Source: Planococcus citri (taxonomy: Eukaryota; Arthropoda; Insecta; Hemiptera; Pseudococcidae). From it: a stretch of 64,000 bases of DNA. A program made the translations under genes and the position numbers. Of the stretch, positions 13,271 through 26,039 are shown piece after piece (position 1 is the stretch's first letter; every line of letters begins with the position of its first letter). The stretch lies in assembly GCF_950023065.1 (NCBI RefSeq), contig NC_088679.1, positions 70,866,001-70,930,000 on the forward strand, given 5' to 3'. The notes under the pieces are model-generated. The model had not been told where the DNA came from, did not search any database, and saw only the letters and a program-made list of their open reading frames with translations.

Positions 13271-15220
13271 GTAATTTATCGGTTAATTTATGCGCGAGAT
13301 GGGAATGGTCGGTCGGTCGTTTATACGTATTTTTTGCCACCCCCTCCCCCCTCTACCAAGCCACCGCCACGTGCTCAAACTCTCATTCATTCTTTTTCCC
13401 CTTTTCTACTGCTGCGGCGCACAGCGGCGTAATTTTTCACGACGGCTTTGAACTTTTTTTTTTCCTAAAACGCGGTTTATTAATTTACCGTTGACTTTTA
13501 CAAGCTTATTATGAAAAATTACTCTTCGACGAATGTTTTAATCACAAAGTTTGTCTGCTGTCTGGCGGAATTTATTCCAAAAGGGTACGATTATGAATTA
13601 CGTTTCTTCAATTAGAGGTATCTCGACTGGATTTCCAACGTGTACGATGAAATGGGGAATTTTTGCTAAATTTACTACTATGACCGATTAGTTAACTTCG
13701 AGGTGACATTTTCGGCTTCAGGGGGTATTTCTTTTTCTTCCACATGCTCGATATTGCGAAACTTTCTTTTTTTAGAAACGATACGATGAGGGTTATAAGA
13801 ACACGTAGTATATGTGGACCATCGTGTACCTTTTTGCCCTCTTTTTTTTTCTTCCTCGTGTTATTTATCCGGCAGAGTATTGTTGAGAAAAAAAAACATA
13901 CATAAAAATAACACGATAGGTTGACCGTAGAAGAAAAATGTATTTAAGGAGTCTGGGTCTGGGTGGAACCAGCCCAGACTGGACGTTTGTTAACATCACA
14001 TTTGTCGTTGACATGCACGTGCTATAAATTTTGCACTAGTACTTTGCTACCTACCTATACTTCTATTAGAAGTACCTATAGTTGTGCAATGGGAAAAATA
14101 TGGACCGTTTTAATGCGACGTTTAATTTATAATTAGTGTGTCAAAAGCAGTGAGAGAGAGAGATAGAGAGAGACAAGGCGACAGGGTGACGGTGTGCGAA
14201 TTTAATAAATGCGCATTTATCCGCTAATATATTTGCCTCGGCTCGAATGTCATATCTGGCAAAGTGATAGAAACGTTTTCTGTCGTAAATACATATGTAT
14301 GAGATGTATCAAACGCGATAGAAAACCATTTGTTATTTTGTAAGCTGCCTTGTATGTATCAGTATACACTATACGCTGCTCTATATACACGCCAGACCTG
14401 TCATCTTTCTTTTTTTCCTCCTCTTCCGCTGACATTAGCAGTCTGCTTTGTTCGCTGTGCCGCGTTTTCCATCATTAATCTCGACAATTAATAAATACCA
14501 CGCTTGTGAAAAAGTTCACGAGCAGATCTTACGCCACCATCACCACCACCCCCACCATCGAAGAAAAAAAAATACGTGTTCAGCTCTACCCTATACTTCG
14601 ACGGTTTTTCATTTTCCACTCACTCAGCGAGCTGAAATTCTTCCAAGTGTTCTCGAAACTGTGTCCGGATCTGCGACTGCGAGCGCCTATTTTATGAGTT
14701 ATGAGTTTTACGAGACTCCGGAGAGATTATCAAACGAGCGAGAGGAGTGAAAATCGAACTCGAATGAATTTGCATGGATAAAGTTAACAATCGAAGAAAA
14801 AAAAAGTTTCCGGTATTGCACGACGCGACGATGGTGGATTTGCTGCCGAACGTATTGCCAACTCGGTGCGATGCCAGTCTCTGGGGACTATTTCCTATGA
14901 TACGATAATTTGTTAGACGAAAAATGACTCCGGAATTTGATGCTTGGCAGGGTTTTTTCCCTCGTTGGTTTTTTTTTATTTTACTGGTGTGTGTGAGATG
15001 ATTTATAAACTGGCTGATGCTCGTATGGTCGTGTGTGAGAAGTTATCCGCATTCCACCGAGATCTGAATTGAACGAGAAGTCGTCAAGGTGGGTTTGTTG
15101 TGGAGATGAGAGGTTTTATTTTATTTTTTTTACCAAATTGAGAGTTTGGAAACGAATGGTAAGATAGGTCTCCCTTCTGGTGGACGAATTGTTAACCAGC
15201 TGCGAGCATTGGAACGAGAA
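13271..15220. other. Probable Timeout intron sequence, nothing recognised
   Basis: This is unique-looking sequence with an AG-rich run at about 14150-14172 and a small hairpin near 13967-13990 (GTCTGGG / CCCAGAC). Frames such as 14448-14750 (His-rich stretch) lack any family resemblance. No exon-like segment continuing Timeout was found. Confidence 0.5.
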
Positions 15221-16070
15221 TTTTTTTTTTTAACAATTTTATTAGGCACTGCCGATAGGCATTCTCCTACACAATTAACAATGAACTTAATATTAAAATG
15301 AAATACAAATATAAAAATATCAAGTGTGACGTGATGGGGAGTCAGGTCTGTACCATCATCCCAACTAGAAGTACTTTAAATTAGATCCATTGGCTTAGTA
15401 CGGTCCGATCTTCTCTTGACTTCCGAATTGTCAAGAAGCTGGATTGCCTCAGTGTTCGGATGTCTATATAGACGCTCTTCATGAGCTTTAGCTACTTTTT
15501 TGATGATCTCGTCAACAGAAGAAATCTTCCAGTCAGCTCTGAGTAGTTTATTACTCACATACAGGGAGCATTTTTTGGTGCACATGATGTTTCCAGTTTA
15601 ATCTTGAGTCAAGGTGCATACCAATGTACTTGGAAACATCTGCGTGAGGAACAATTGAGCCGTTTATTGTGATTGGTAGGTACCCATATTTCCTGTTGGT
15701 GAAGACAGTTGTAGATGATTTACTTTCGTTGATCTTTATTTTCCATCTGTTTGCCCACTTGAACACCTTGTCCACACAAGTTCGCAAATTATTAACTACT
15801 GTCAGATGTATCCTGTTGACTGATATTTGAGCTGAATCATCAGCAAAGGTAGGAGTTGTAGTTTCATCTGTAGTGGGCATATCTGCTGTATAAATGATAT
15901 AAAGCTTAGGCCCAAGGCGACTACCTTGGGGCACACCAGCTTTAATTTGATATTCATATGAGATGAATTTAACAAATAAGTTGCCCATCTACCAAACTGA
16001 AGAGTCGAATCGACCAATTTCGAACAAACTTTCGGTCAATCATGGAATTGGACAGCATATTTTGAAAATT
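15221..16070 (-). mobile_element. Jockey-type non-LTR retrotransposon, 3' part, internally deleted
   Basis: Read on the minus strand, a reverse transcriptase segment (15988 to about 15560) carries AGVPQGSRLGP, the catalytic FADDS at residues 48-52 of that frame, then W..RWKIKINESKS and KYIGMHLDSRLNWKHH. These are hallmarks of the Jockey group. A second frame (15585-15376) resumes with SLYVSNKLLRADWKI and ends HPNTEAIQLLD..EVKRR, the usual Jockey C-terminus. The roughly 110 residues normally between these two parts are absent, so the copy has an internal deletion plus a frame change. Upstream of 15988 the frame is also broken (MIDRKFVRNW in another frame). The minus-strand 3' end is a poly(A) tail, seen as 11 T at 15221-15231. 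It is not functional. It lies after exon C, antisense to the gene. Confidence 0.88.
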
Positions 16071-16129
16071 CATAATTATCTCTCGTGAAGGAAAATACCA
16101 CTACTCTGTTTTTGTAACCCACCTACCCC

Positions 16130-17560
16130 CCTCCTAAATGAATTGCAACAAGGTTCCTCTTCATTGTCAAACTTTAAAAAACTCTATTTTTTTCAAACAT
16201 GCTAAATCAGCATACTTATTTCTGCCAAATTCGCAAAAACTCTTGTTTTTTTGTCAAAACCACAGAAAGTACTGCTTTTTGGCCACACAACTGCAGAAAG
16301 GTTTTTTTTTTGTCAAAATTATAAGCTCGAGTTTTGCAACATGCAAAAGTTTTACGTATTTGTTCCAAAATTGCAAAACTATTTTTTCTTCTAATTGTCA
16401 AAAATATAGCTCAATTTCAGAAAAAAACTTTGTACTTTGGGCTAAAATTGCAAAAAAAAATAAAGTTGTTTTTGTGCAAAACATGCGAAACAAATCTTGC
16501 TCTTTTTTTTGCCAAAATTGCAGAAAATGCTGTTTTTTGCCGCAGTTACCGAAAATTTATTGCTTTCTGACCAAAATGGTAAAAAGTCTTGTACCTATTG
16601 GGTGTGGCAAAAATCTTCAAAATTTAATTTTTTCAAAAATTGCAAAAAAAGCTGTTTTGTGACAAAATGAAATACCAAAACATTTTTGAGCAAAATTCAA
16701 GAAATGTTGTTTTTTGGACAAAAGAAATCGCAAGATTCCTTGCCAAGGCCGTGTTTTTTTTTTTTTAAATTTTCAATCAAAATTGTAAAAATTTAGTTTT
16801 TTAACAAAATTACAAACTGACTTTCTTGTTGTTCTAAAAGTTTGAAAAATGTGCTTTTTTTGAAAAAATTGCTAAAAAAATCATGCACTTTTGCTAAATG
16901 ATTTTAAAAAATTCGGTGTTTTTTCAAAAAATTCCAAAAAAATCTTGATTTTCTGGCAAAACCGTGAAAAGGTTTTGCTTTTTTCAATAAAATTGCAGAA
17001 AATTCAATTTTTTTTGGGAGGGGGGGTACATTTACTGAAATGCATAGTTTTTTAGTCAAAATGAAAAAATTTCAGTTTTTGCCAGAATTATTCAAAACTT
17101 TAACTTTTTAAAAATTTGCTCTATTTTTGACTAAAATTGAAAATTTTTTTTGTTGCCAAAATTACCTCGTTTTTTCAACCAAAATTTTATTTTTCTTGAA
17201 AATGCATTTTTGTTTTCTAGTAAAGTTACCAAAAGCTTGTTTTTTGACAAAGTAAAAAACTTCTGCTTTTGAGCCAAAAGTGGTAGAAAAAGTTGACATT
17301 TTTAAATAAATTGCAAAAAATTTGCTTTTATGATAAAAAATTCGCAAAAAATTTTGATGTCGTGATATCAGTGCAACATAAATGTTTCTCTTCTGACAAA
17401 ATTTCCAAAACCTTTTCTTTTTTGATAAAAAGCTACAAAAATATTCAAATTACAATTTTTTTTTTGTAAAATGCAAAAAGTTTTCTACTTTTGTGATAAA
17501 ATCGCAGAAAATTCTGGCCTTTATATTTTTTTTAAATTTAAAGCTGTGGCGGTTTTTTCT
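16130..17560. repeat. 1.4-kb degenerate tandem repeat, unit about 35-40 bp
   Basis: The words CCAAAATTGCAAAAA, TTGCTTTTTTG and GTCAAAA recur with spacing near 35-40 bp and heavy divergence. The 174-codon open frame at 16138-16662 is made of this repeat (alternating 'AKIAENAVF/CFLPQL' type phrases) and should not be taken as a gene. This is probably an old minisatellite next to the Jockey copy. Confidence 0.8.
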
Positions 17561-19949
17561 ACACCCCCTCTCAGACTTGGATTTTCTCTGCGGGGCTCTG
17601 TCTGGGTAAGCGATTTTTTTTTTCAATTTTTATTGCAAATATAATTTTAATTTGACATCATGATAGGAAAATAAGGATTTGAGTCTGAGACTCGACATTT
17701 TTCGCAATCTTTTGACACTACATACTCCGATTTTTTTTTTTTTGAATCAATTCGAAGAATTTCAAAGGTTATATTACAAAAAGTCCACTTTTAAGAAAAG
17801 CCAAGAGTTCTGCAAAAAATTGAAAGAAAATTGAACCATAAGATATAAAAATTATTTTTTTGTGTAGGCTTTGTTTTTGAGATATTCTGAGCAAAAGTTG
17901 CAAATTATTTCAATCTAAATCGATTGTTTGCTTTAATTCTTCTCATCTCCGAAATTTTTTGGTTAGAAATTGCTTCTTGAGCTTTTTTGCTCTTTTCTAC
18001 AAATAATTTGTCAATATTTTCGGTCATTTTCGAGGTATTCTCAGCATGAGTTGCATGATATTATTAGCTTTGAAAAATATGCTCGAATACCTTTTTTCTA
18101 TTTGCAGAAAACATTTCTTTTTGCTCATGAGTTCGAAAATTTCGTTGTTGGCATTTTTTTTTTTTTGCTTTCTTTGTCTACCTCTTACAACCTTTACACA
18201 TTTTCGATCGTTGTTTTTCTCTCTTCTGTATTCTTCATCGAATATTCGAAGCAAGTTTTTGAACTTGCCATTAGAAGTTTATTGAGATGGATGAGGATGA
18301 AACTACTTTTTAATGACTTTTCTCCAATAATTGATCTGCTATTTGGTGTCTTAGTTCGTTTGCTGATTGGGTCGGAAAAATTCGCAATGGATCATGGCAT
18401 GTAGTCTTCTCATAAAGGTATGTCTTCATCGTTATCCAGCTTACAAGAAGTTACGATTTTGGCATCTTGCAGCTTTGTACTCGTATGTATAATAAGCGAA
18501 CGAAAGATTAAAATAATGTGCTTTTATTTGACACATTTACACGCACGATGGCTCTGACGCTGTTTCTTATAAATACAAAGTATTACGTGTACGGAGTTAT
18601 ACACTATATAAGTATATGTGTGTCTATGTACTTAGTCTAAAGTCGATGAAATATAACTTTTTCAGCGCACGATTCGAGCGCTTCGTTCGGTATTTATGTA
18701 AAGCGAATTGAATGATAAATTTTTAAGTCTTGTTTACATTATAATATTTCGCCTTGGTTGGTACTTGGTACACTGTAGTAATATACGAGGTAGCTGTAGC
18801 TCTATACGTTGTCGTCGTCGTAGTCGTCGCAAAATATGTATTTTTTCGTTTACGATTTATTACCGCTGAGAAAGCATTCAGTTCCCAGAGCTATACGCGA
18901 CGCGTTATACTCATCGTCGTAATATCAGCAACGATCGTTATTTGTTTTATTCATACATAAGTTCGCTTTTATTTCCTTTACTAGCTCGCTATAGCGTATA
19001 GTTTTTTGTTTTAGACGCGACTTAAAAGGTACTATACGTTGATTCTGTCACCAAGAAGTACCATAATGTAGAGTGAGAAGCGAAGGCAGAGGAATGAGGA
19101 AGGAAAAAATATCTTTACGCCAGCCAAAAGGGACTCGAGTGTGCATTTTTTTCTGCCTTGACAGATTGGTATTGTTGTTATTGATTGGATTGTTCGGACA
19201 GAAGAAAGGGCAAATCCGAACTGATTTTGTCTATTAATAATTGGAACCGAAACGTACGTTTTCAGTTTGATTTTCCTCAGGATAAAGGACAAATCATCCA
19301 AAATTCGCGAATGTTCAAAATTACGAGAGCCAGCTGAGAGAGAGCGAAAATTATCAACAAAAAAAATCAAAATGCTGGGAATCGATTACTTGATAGGAAA
19401 TCCGAATTTGGCGTCATATTAAAAAAAAGAGAAAAATCCGCCTTTTTCGTTCTTTTTTTTTGGTAAAGCTTGTGTCATTCCCTAAAAGTTGATTTTTGAC
19501 TGTTTTTATGGCACCTTTTGAAAATCTGAAACGAGAATATAGCTGGAGGCTCCAGAACGACTTGAAACAATCTGCAATCGACTTAGCAGGTTGAAATCAG
19601 GGTTTAAAGTAAATTTTAGTTTTTCAACTCCATTGGGTAAAATTTTTGTGGAAATTTAAATACAAAATAATCTGCAGTAGGCTCCCAAGACTGTTCAAAA
19701 TGGTACAAAATTTTTCCAACCGATTCGAAGAGTTGAAAATAAGGGTCCTATCAAATTTCAGCGTTCTAGGTTGATTTGTCGAAATTTTGATTTTTTTTCT
19801 CCTCATTTTTGACACAAATTTGATTTTAAAAAATTCGCTAAAAATAAAACTAGACAGCTAAACCTACAACGTGCGTGTAGTTAGCTGCCTTTCAACAGCT
19901 ATAACCGCTATATTACATAGGAGTAACTCAACCATGTCACAGTGATGAG
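17561..19949. other. No gene recognised
   Basis: A frame of 144 codons (17970-18404, +) is hydrophobic and unlike any protein I know, and the overlapping minus frame (18024-18254) is lysine-rich. The part 18480-19030 is more balanced in composition, with a (GTC)n-like stretch near 18808-18830 in an otherwise non-coding context. Nothing further can be supported. Confidence 0.45.
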
Positions 19950-20371
19950 AAATAATAATAAATAAATAAATAAAAAGCTTCATTTTACAAGTGTTACAAA
20001 TACATATAGATAACACTCGTGGCCCTATGATAGGGCAAAAGCCTCTCCCAGCCTGCACCATTCTTTCCTGTCCTGGGCAATCTTTTGAAAATGGTGATAG
20101 GTCAGTAGTTTCCTGAAGTCGTCCCTCCACCTAGCCCTCTGTTTCCCTTGCCTTCTTACCCCTGTATTGAACCAGAAAGTGACTTTTTGTGTCCATCTGT
20201 TGTCCCTTAATCTAGTCACATGACCCCCCCCCCACCCCCATTTTTTTGATTTTATCAGTTTGGCTGCGTTCCGATTATTTTTCAATTTCATTTTAACTGT
20301 TTTGATTTTAATCCGATCTCTTTTTTTAAAATTTAGCATGGATCTTTCCATTGCATTTTGGGTAGTTCTTA
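19950..20371 (-). mobile_element. C-terminal and 3' UTR fragment of a non-LTR retrotransposon
   Basis: The minus-strand frame from about 20371 to 20026 reads NAMERSMLNF, GHVTRLRDNRWTQKVT, then RWRDDFRKL and AQDRKEWCRLGEAFA. This is the typical carboxy end of insect endonuclease/reverse-transcriptase polyproteins (AMERSML..., GHVARM.DNRW..., RWRDD..., DR..W..LEEAF). A poly-C run (about 20226-20235, + strand) sits where a short charged stretch is expected and may mark slippage. The 3' UTR follows toward 19950, where TTTATTTATTT repeats occur. The endonuclease and catalytic RT domains are absent, so this is a 5'-truncated dead copy. Confidence 0.85.
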
Positions 20372-20394
20372 TTTTTTTTTTAAATAATATTTTT

Positions 20395-21130
20395 TAAACC
20401 CTCATTGCTTCAAAATAATATTGTTTTTCAGTGTTTTCATATCTTACAAATTACAAAATTTCAGAATAATTTTCTAAGCTTGCATTGCCTCTAAATTAAG
20501 AAATTTCTATTGTTTTTCATTGTTTGCATTGTTTTAAAATTTACCTAATGTCAAATCAATTTCCCGAATTCCGCATTGCTACAATTTCATAATTGTTTTC
20601 AATAAATTTTCAGAATTCACATTGTCTCTAAATAACAAAATTTTAAATAACTTTTCAGAATTTGGCATTGCTGTTGAGTTATGAAATTTCCAATCAATTT
20701 TTAGAATTCACATTGCCTCTAAATGACGAAATTTTGAATGATTTTTCAGAATCCTTATTGTCTTCATATTACGAAATTTCAAATAAATTTTCAAGTTCAT
20801 ATTGTCCACAAATTGCAAAATGTTTACTCAATTTTTGGAATTCACGTTGCCTCTAATTTTTCAGAATTCGCAATCTTCATAATATTATAATATTTCGTAT
20901 CAGTTTTCAAGTTCACTTTATTTACAAATTACAGAACTTTTAATCAATTTTTGGAATTTTCTCAGTGCCTGTAAATGACAAAATTTCACATATTTTTTTA
21001 GAATTTCTATTGTCTTCAAATTTACACAATTTCAAAATCAGTTTTCAGAATTTGCTTTTGATTCTAAATTATTAAAAATTAAAATGTGTTCAGAGTTCGC
21101 ATTGCCTCTAAATTACATTAAAAAAATATG
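20395..21130. repeat. Degenerate tandem repeat, unit about 55-60 bp
   Basis: The phrase 'TTGCCTCTAAAT.A..AAATTTC..AT..TTTTTCAGAATTC' recurs along the block, with variants such as TTGTCTTCA and TTGTCCACA, about every 55-60 bp. It directly abuts the 5' side of the truncated retrotransposon at 20371. It is non-coding. Confidence 0.8.
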
Positions 21131-21244
21131 GGTAATTTTTACAACAATTTTCCACTATTTTAGCACAATTACCAGATCCCATTCAAAAATACATAGGTAT
21201 GATAAAATTCGTTATGAAACTCACTATCACCAACTGTTCAGTTA

Positions 21245-21412
21245 CACAAAGACAAAAAGATGAAAAGACAATAAGGCGAAAAGACAAAATGACAAAACGA
21301 CAAAACGACAAAACGATGAAACGACAAAATGACAAAACCATGAAACGACGAAACGACAAAAAAACGAAAAGACAAAAAGACAGACAGATGGAAAGAGGGA
21401 AAGACACCCATG
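21245..21412. repeat. AC/AG-rich simple repeat with ~8-10 bp period
   Basis: The words GACAAAACGA, GACAAAATGA and GATGAAACGA are repeated head to tail. A continuation (GAAGACGAAAAGACAGAAAG) lies beyond the hairpin, at about 21535-21570. All three frames of both strands stay open because of the composition, giving spurious 73-77 codon frames here. Confidence 0.85.
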
Positions 21413-21527
21413 CGAAAAAATACCAATAGTTTCAAGAAACCAATAGGCATTTTTGTCATACTTATGATTTACCATAGGTTAACCATTGATAACCTATAGT
21501 ATTTTAAAAACCATTGGTATTTTTTCA
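21413..21527. mobile_element. Small inverted-repeat element (hairpin) inside the simple repeat
   Basis: The left arm GAAAAAATACCAATAGTTT and the inverted right arm (near 21507-21527, GAAAAAATACCAATGGTTTT on the minus strand) flank a second inner palindrome, ATAGGTT...AACCTAT (about 21474-21500). Simple-repeat sequence resumes on the right side, which suggests insertion or local palindrome formation within the array. No clear target duplication was identified. Confidence 0.5.
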
Positions 21528-21889
21528 CTAGGGTGGAAAGATGGGAAGACGAAAAGACAGAAAGACTGGAATGAAAGAATGAATTAGGTATGAAGTAAAA
21601 TAAAATAAAATTTCAGTATTCAGTTAAGTATTTAGTTCAGCATATATTCAGTTCAGTATTCTGTCCAGTTCATCATTCGTTTCGAGCTACAATGAAAGAT
21701 GTTTGAGGGTTCAAATAAAAATTTTAAAAAGTTTTTGAAAAATGATGTTCTTCTATGTAATTGTGTCTCTGTCTATGCTTGAATGCGAATTATTAATACA
21801 ATTTTTGTTCTTTTAACGGAACGTCTCTCTTTTAAAATTTTTTGATACCATCAATTGAGCTTAGCTAGTTGAAATCTTGATTTTTCCCA

Positions 21890-22364
21890 TGTAGAGAGAA
21901 GATAGGTGGGAACTTAGTCCTCCAGGGGAGGATTTAGTTCCCTGAGTACCTGTCCTGGGTATGCTCGGCTAATTAATACCCTACACCTTCCCTTATACAG
22001 GTGTATGTCACTATTCATCCAATCAATTTACATAAAAGATGATAAATCACTTTTAACACTTTATTGAGCTTCTCTTAATGAACATACATTTACACACTAA
22101 TACATAGATAATACCTAGAGCTATAAATACACACGCGTCTGTGCAGTTCTGCTCAAAAGGCTTGTTGTCCTAACATCCATCCAGAGGAGCGATTACTCTA
22201 AGCAACCTGAGACAACTGCGAAGCGGACACGGCAGGCTGTTTCGGTTGTCCGCATCTCACAGAACTAACCCGCTAAATGGCACTGCACCAGTAGTGTTAC
22301 TGATGACCGAGGGCATATATTCCCTGCTATAACGAGTACTTTGGGTCCTCATCTACCCTCTACA
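21890..22364 (-). mobile_element. Solo LTR, 475 bp, with 4-bp target duplication
   Basis: The element begins TGTAGAG and ends CTCTACA (7-bp inverted termini with canonical TG...CA). It is flanked by the direct repeat CCCA at 21886-21889 and 22365-22368. On the minus strand it has a TATTTATAG promoter-like box and, further on, an AATAAA polyadenylation signal, in the order expected inside an LTR, so the minus orientation is preferred. No internal retrotransposon coding region or second LTR is nearby, so it is probably the product of LTR-LTR recombination. A 4-bp duplication fits Ty3/gypsy-like integrases better than the 5-bp of most copia and BEL elements, but the family is not proven. Confidence 0.8.
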
Positions 22365-25300
22365 CCCACTAAAAAATCAAAAAAAAAAAATCCCCACCAA
22401 GTTTGAATAAAGACCATCCTATTGAGCACACAGTCATGCTGGGAAAAAACAGGCACAACTGTAGATTTATTGACGATATTTAGAGCCCATGATGTTCGAA
22501 AAAATTTGACACCTCCTCCCCCCCCCCACCTGATCGCATGTGTAATTCATTTTTCCTGAATCTGGATAATTTGAGAAATTGGTCTGAAAAACCTGGTAAA
22601 GTCAGGGAAAATCATTTCCAGAATTGAGTGGACACCCTGATTCATGTATAGTGAAATTTCAATTCTCAAAGCGAAACCAAAATACACTTTAGTTTCTGAA
22701 ATTCAATTTACCTTCGTTCGGTTTCATAGGGAGGGGATTATTTTTGTCACGTAGTTTTAATTTTCTGAATCCTGTATAGTGTACCTATAGGCTCTCTCGA
22801 GACATTTTTTGATTTCTGATCCATCCTTAACCCTTCTTAGCCACCAAAACACAAATATTCAGTAATTAGTATAGCGCTCTGAGTTTAATTAAAAGTCTTC
22901 GAATCGACCATTTAATGCTCTCTTTCTCTTTGATGTGTAATTTCCTCTACATTACCTGCTCGTATCACATTTCAAAATCGTAATTTCAATTTCAAGATAT
23001 CCGATACTTTTATATAAACGAATTCATCAAACCGATGTAGAAATTTAATCAGCACCTGTCCTTATACTGCCTTTGCACATAAACTTACAAATACAGAATA
23101 TCAACGGTTTTTCCTTACGTGTGGCTCGTTGTTAATTCATACACGATTCATTGAACGTTCGACTCGTCGAAGATAAAACATAAATTTTTCCTGGCTCAGC
23201 TATCCTCAACTTTCAGAACGCTGATCGAGCACATTAATTACAAAAAGCGCTTAATTCACTATCTGAATACCATTATTTCGGCAAAGCGAAAACACAGTAT
23301 CGGCGAGAGATACGAGTAATCTTCGCATACACTGTTCCTACCCAAAACGTGTCAATCGCTTGATTTATCACCTTAGAATATACCTACCTACCGTGTACGA
23401 GTATATCCTTCTTCGCACTATAGGTACTCATTTTCGCAGTCGTCGAAGATCCACACCCTGCTCAAAACTAACGCCATATATACTCGTACATGTGTCTCGA
23501 TATAGCAGTATAATTTTAAAACGACGGCTGCGAGCTGTGTTTATCTAACGAGTATCGTCTATCCCTGGGGGTTTTGGTGCGATAGGTACTATTTTCCACG
23601 TATAATAATTCAATACGTATACCTACCTGTATAAAGTAGTGCAGTTTTAGCTACCTGTGTGTTTCCTTAACAGGTAAAAACGACTAGATGCGTATATTTT
23701 CTTTAATAAATTAACGAGTGGAATTAAGATTTAAATATGTAGCTTCAACGTATGTATTTCGTGTCACATTCTCAGCGTACAATTTACCCATTCATTTGTC
23801 CTACAGTATCTCGTCTTTCGATACAGTTTCCATATATATCTGCGACATTTATTCGATCTTTTTTCCAAGCTTTCATACATTTTAAACCTTCGACTAGGCG
23901 ATTCAGCACGAATTTATACACATATATATGGGTAGACGATCGAAAGGCGCGGTCTTTCATCGTGTTTGGTGTTTTTTTACTACGTAAATTTTTCAATTTC
24001 TTTGCGACCATTTGCCGTAGAATTTGGTCGTTTAAATTCTTACATCTTGCCAAGTTTCCATTGGTTTTTATTGTCTCTGGTCGGTTTGTGTTTATCTGTG
24101 TAGTAAACGCGAACGTGTGTTTTTTTTCCCTCTGCTCTTTTCTTTTTCTTTTCATTGCTCATCTACGAGGCTGGCGAAGCTACGCGCTCGACTAGGCCAT
24201 TTCTTCGATTTATCGCTTACCCCGACCGCCTTACACGAGCGTTATTTGGCCAGAAAACGTTTGCCTCATTTCCACTTAATACATATCCGCGTGTACAAGA
24301 TTGCAGGCCGAAATTCGCGTCTAGTATTCGCTAAATTTAGCAATTCGCCGTTGATGGCTATCATTTATTTCTACCATATACTATAGTATGTGCTTTCTTG
24401 TTGCCCGGTTTCCACCGTTGCTGGTCCTATATGCGGTGGTTTTGCCACAATATAAAAGAACTACTCGTAGATCCAATTACTTTATATTAAACCTCGAGTA
24501 AATAATTTTTATCTTACCTATTAAACTGCTATACCTATTCTAAAAGCACGAAACTTAACGTGACGTACTCGATAAGAACTATATACACGCTCTCTTCTTC
24601 ATTAATATTCTCTTTATATACCTACGTAGAATGCTGGAACGTCCCAGTCTCAGTATCGCAGCACATAGAGGCTGAGATTTCAATTTTCACACCTGTACTA
24701 TGCCCATGGATGAAAATCTTTCTTTCATTTTCAAAAGATTACCATAACACACGACACGACGATGCTGCGAAAACACATCTGTAGCTCTTGTCACACGACG
24801 GAGCAGGGTAGAGGGATGCAATGTCGCATCCCATCGTTTTGCCTTCTGGTCGGACCGAATTCGCAACCTAAACTAACAGGTACGATTAAAATTTATTATT
24901 CATTAGGGGATGAAGAATGGAAACTGACCCTGTTTTCATTACATTTTGAATCTTACACACACCACCATCAGCAGTGTAAGTGTACGAGTATATATAAACC
25001 ACCATCATTGTACCGACTCCATTTCCCAGGACTATTTTAATCTTAATGATATGATTTTGCGCGATGTCTTGCGTCATACAGTAGGTACTCGTACAAGCGT
25101 CCCTTTCCTGCCTTCACCTCTCTCTCCTGTACGTGTAATGTCCGAAATACGAGTACGTACTACGAAATTTTGCCAGATTCGAATCACACCTCTCTTTCCT
25201 CTTTTGTCTGTAATGGTCACGGAGAAGTAGACTTGAAAAAGCATGCCACGTAAAGGTACTGCAATGAGAACGAATTAGAGAGGAAAAAAAATTAACTTAA

Positions 25301-26039
25301 AAACCCGTTCATCAATTAACGTCTTGAAAATAGGCTGGCTTGTTCTCTGCAGAAAAACGTGTAGGCAAAAAAAAATGCCTAATGTAATATTTTTTCTTTC
25401 CTTTTTGACGACGAAGACGACGATGTAGCTCGAGGAGGAAAAAAATCAACATGGAAGGTCGTACCAGGGTGTAATTTATTTAGCCAAGATATTTATCAAC
25501 ATTTTGCCTACATTGCTAAAGTCATTTTAAGCGTGGTCGTCGACGGATTATTATTGAATTTCGTGTATTTTACGATATTATTTTTAAAATGAACTCGTGT
25601 ATAAAATTGCGAAAAGTTGTTTCAAGTTCGAAATAAATTGAAGTGCTAGACAAAGGAAAGTTTTGAATAGTGGTATTTTAGAGGAGCCCTAAAAAAGTTT
25701 TGATTTTTCAAGTCTGAATGCAATGGCTAGCAAATAGGGAGGGCAAAAATTCAAAAAATGAGGGCGTTGAACAGAAGCGTGACGAAGTGATCTGTCGTGG
25801 ATGAGAGGGAGGGGGGTCAGACTGAATTTTTAAACCTTTTTCGCCACATTTCCCCAATTTTCTACCCCAGATGCTCCCTCCACTTTTTGATTGTAATTAT
25901 GTGTAATTTTGGAAGATAGAGTCGGAAACAAAAATGTATGATTTTATTCTTGTCAAAAAATTTATATTGTTCTATTGCAAGGATGATACTGAAATCAAAA
26001 ATCGAAAATTCACAATTTTTCGCGTTTTTTTAAAAAGCT
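22365..26039. other. Mostly unique sequence, no gene recognised
   Basis: Composition is more balanced and pattern-free than in the repeat blocks. A fragment near 22546-22636 ends AGTGGACACCCTGA and looks like the terminus of a CAGGGTGTCCACT-type DNA element whose other end I could not find. The two overlapping frames at 23752-24195 (+) and 23784-24155 (-) are fairly long but have no motif, and their splice-site context is not convincing. This may be intronic or intergenic. Confidence 0.45.

Noticed and set aside
13204..13494. ATG at 13204 as a gene start within exon C
   Set aside because: The frame is continuous with exon B through a canonical splice, and the downstream part after 13270 follows a GTAATT donor and looks intronic.
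16138..16662. 174-codon open frame, one of the longest in the window
   Set aside because: It is a translation of the degenerate AAAATTGCAAAAA repeat. Phrases repeat in step with the DNA period and there is no recognisable domain.
17970..18404. 144-codon hydrophobic frame, and the opposite lysine-rich frame
   Set aside because: Composition follows T-rich DNA, and no family resemblance was found on either strand.
19030..19380. 112-codon minus-strand frame at 19032-19370
   Set aside because: No motif recognised and no splice-site context. Not distinguishable from chance.
23752..24195. Overlapping long frames on both strands (147 and 123 codons)
   Set aside because: No known motif on either strand. 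Overlap in antisense with no domain suggests chance in balanced-composition DNA.
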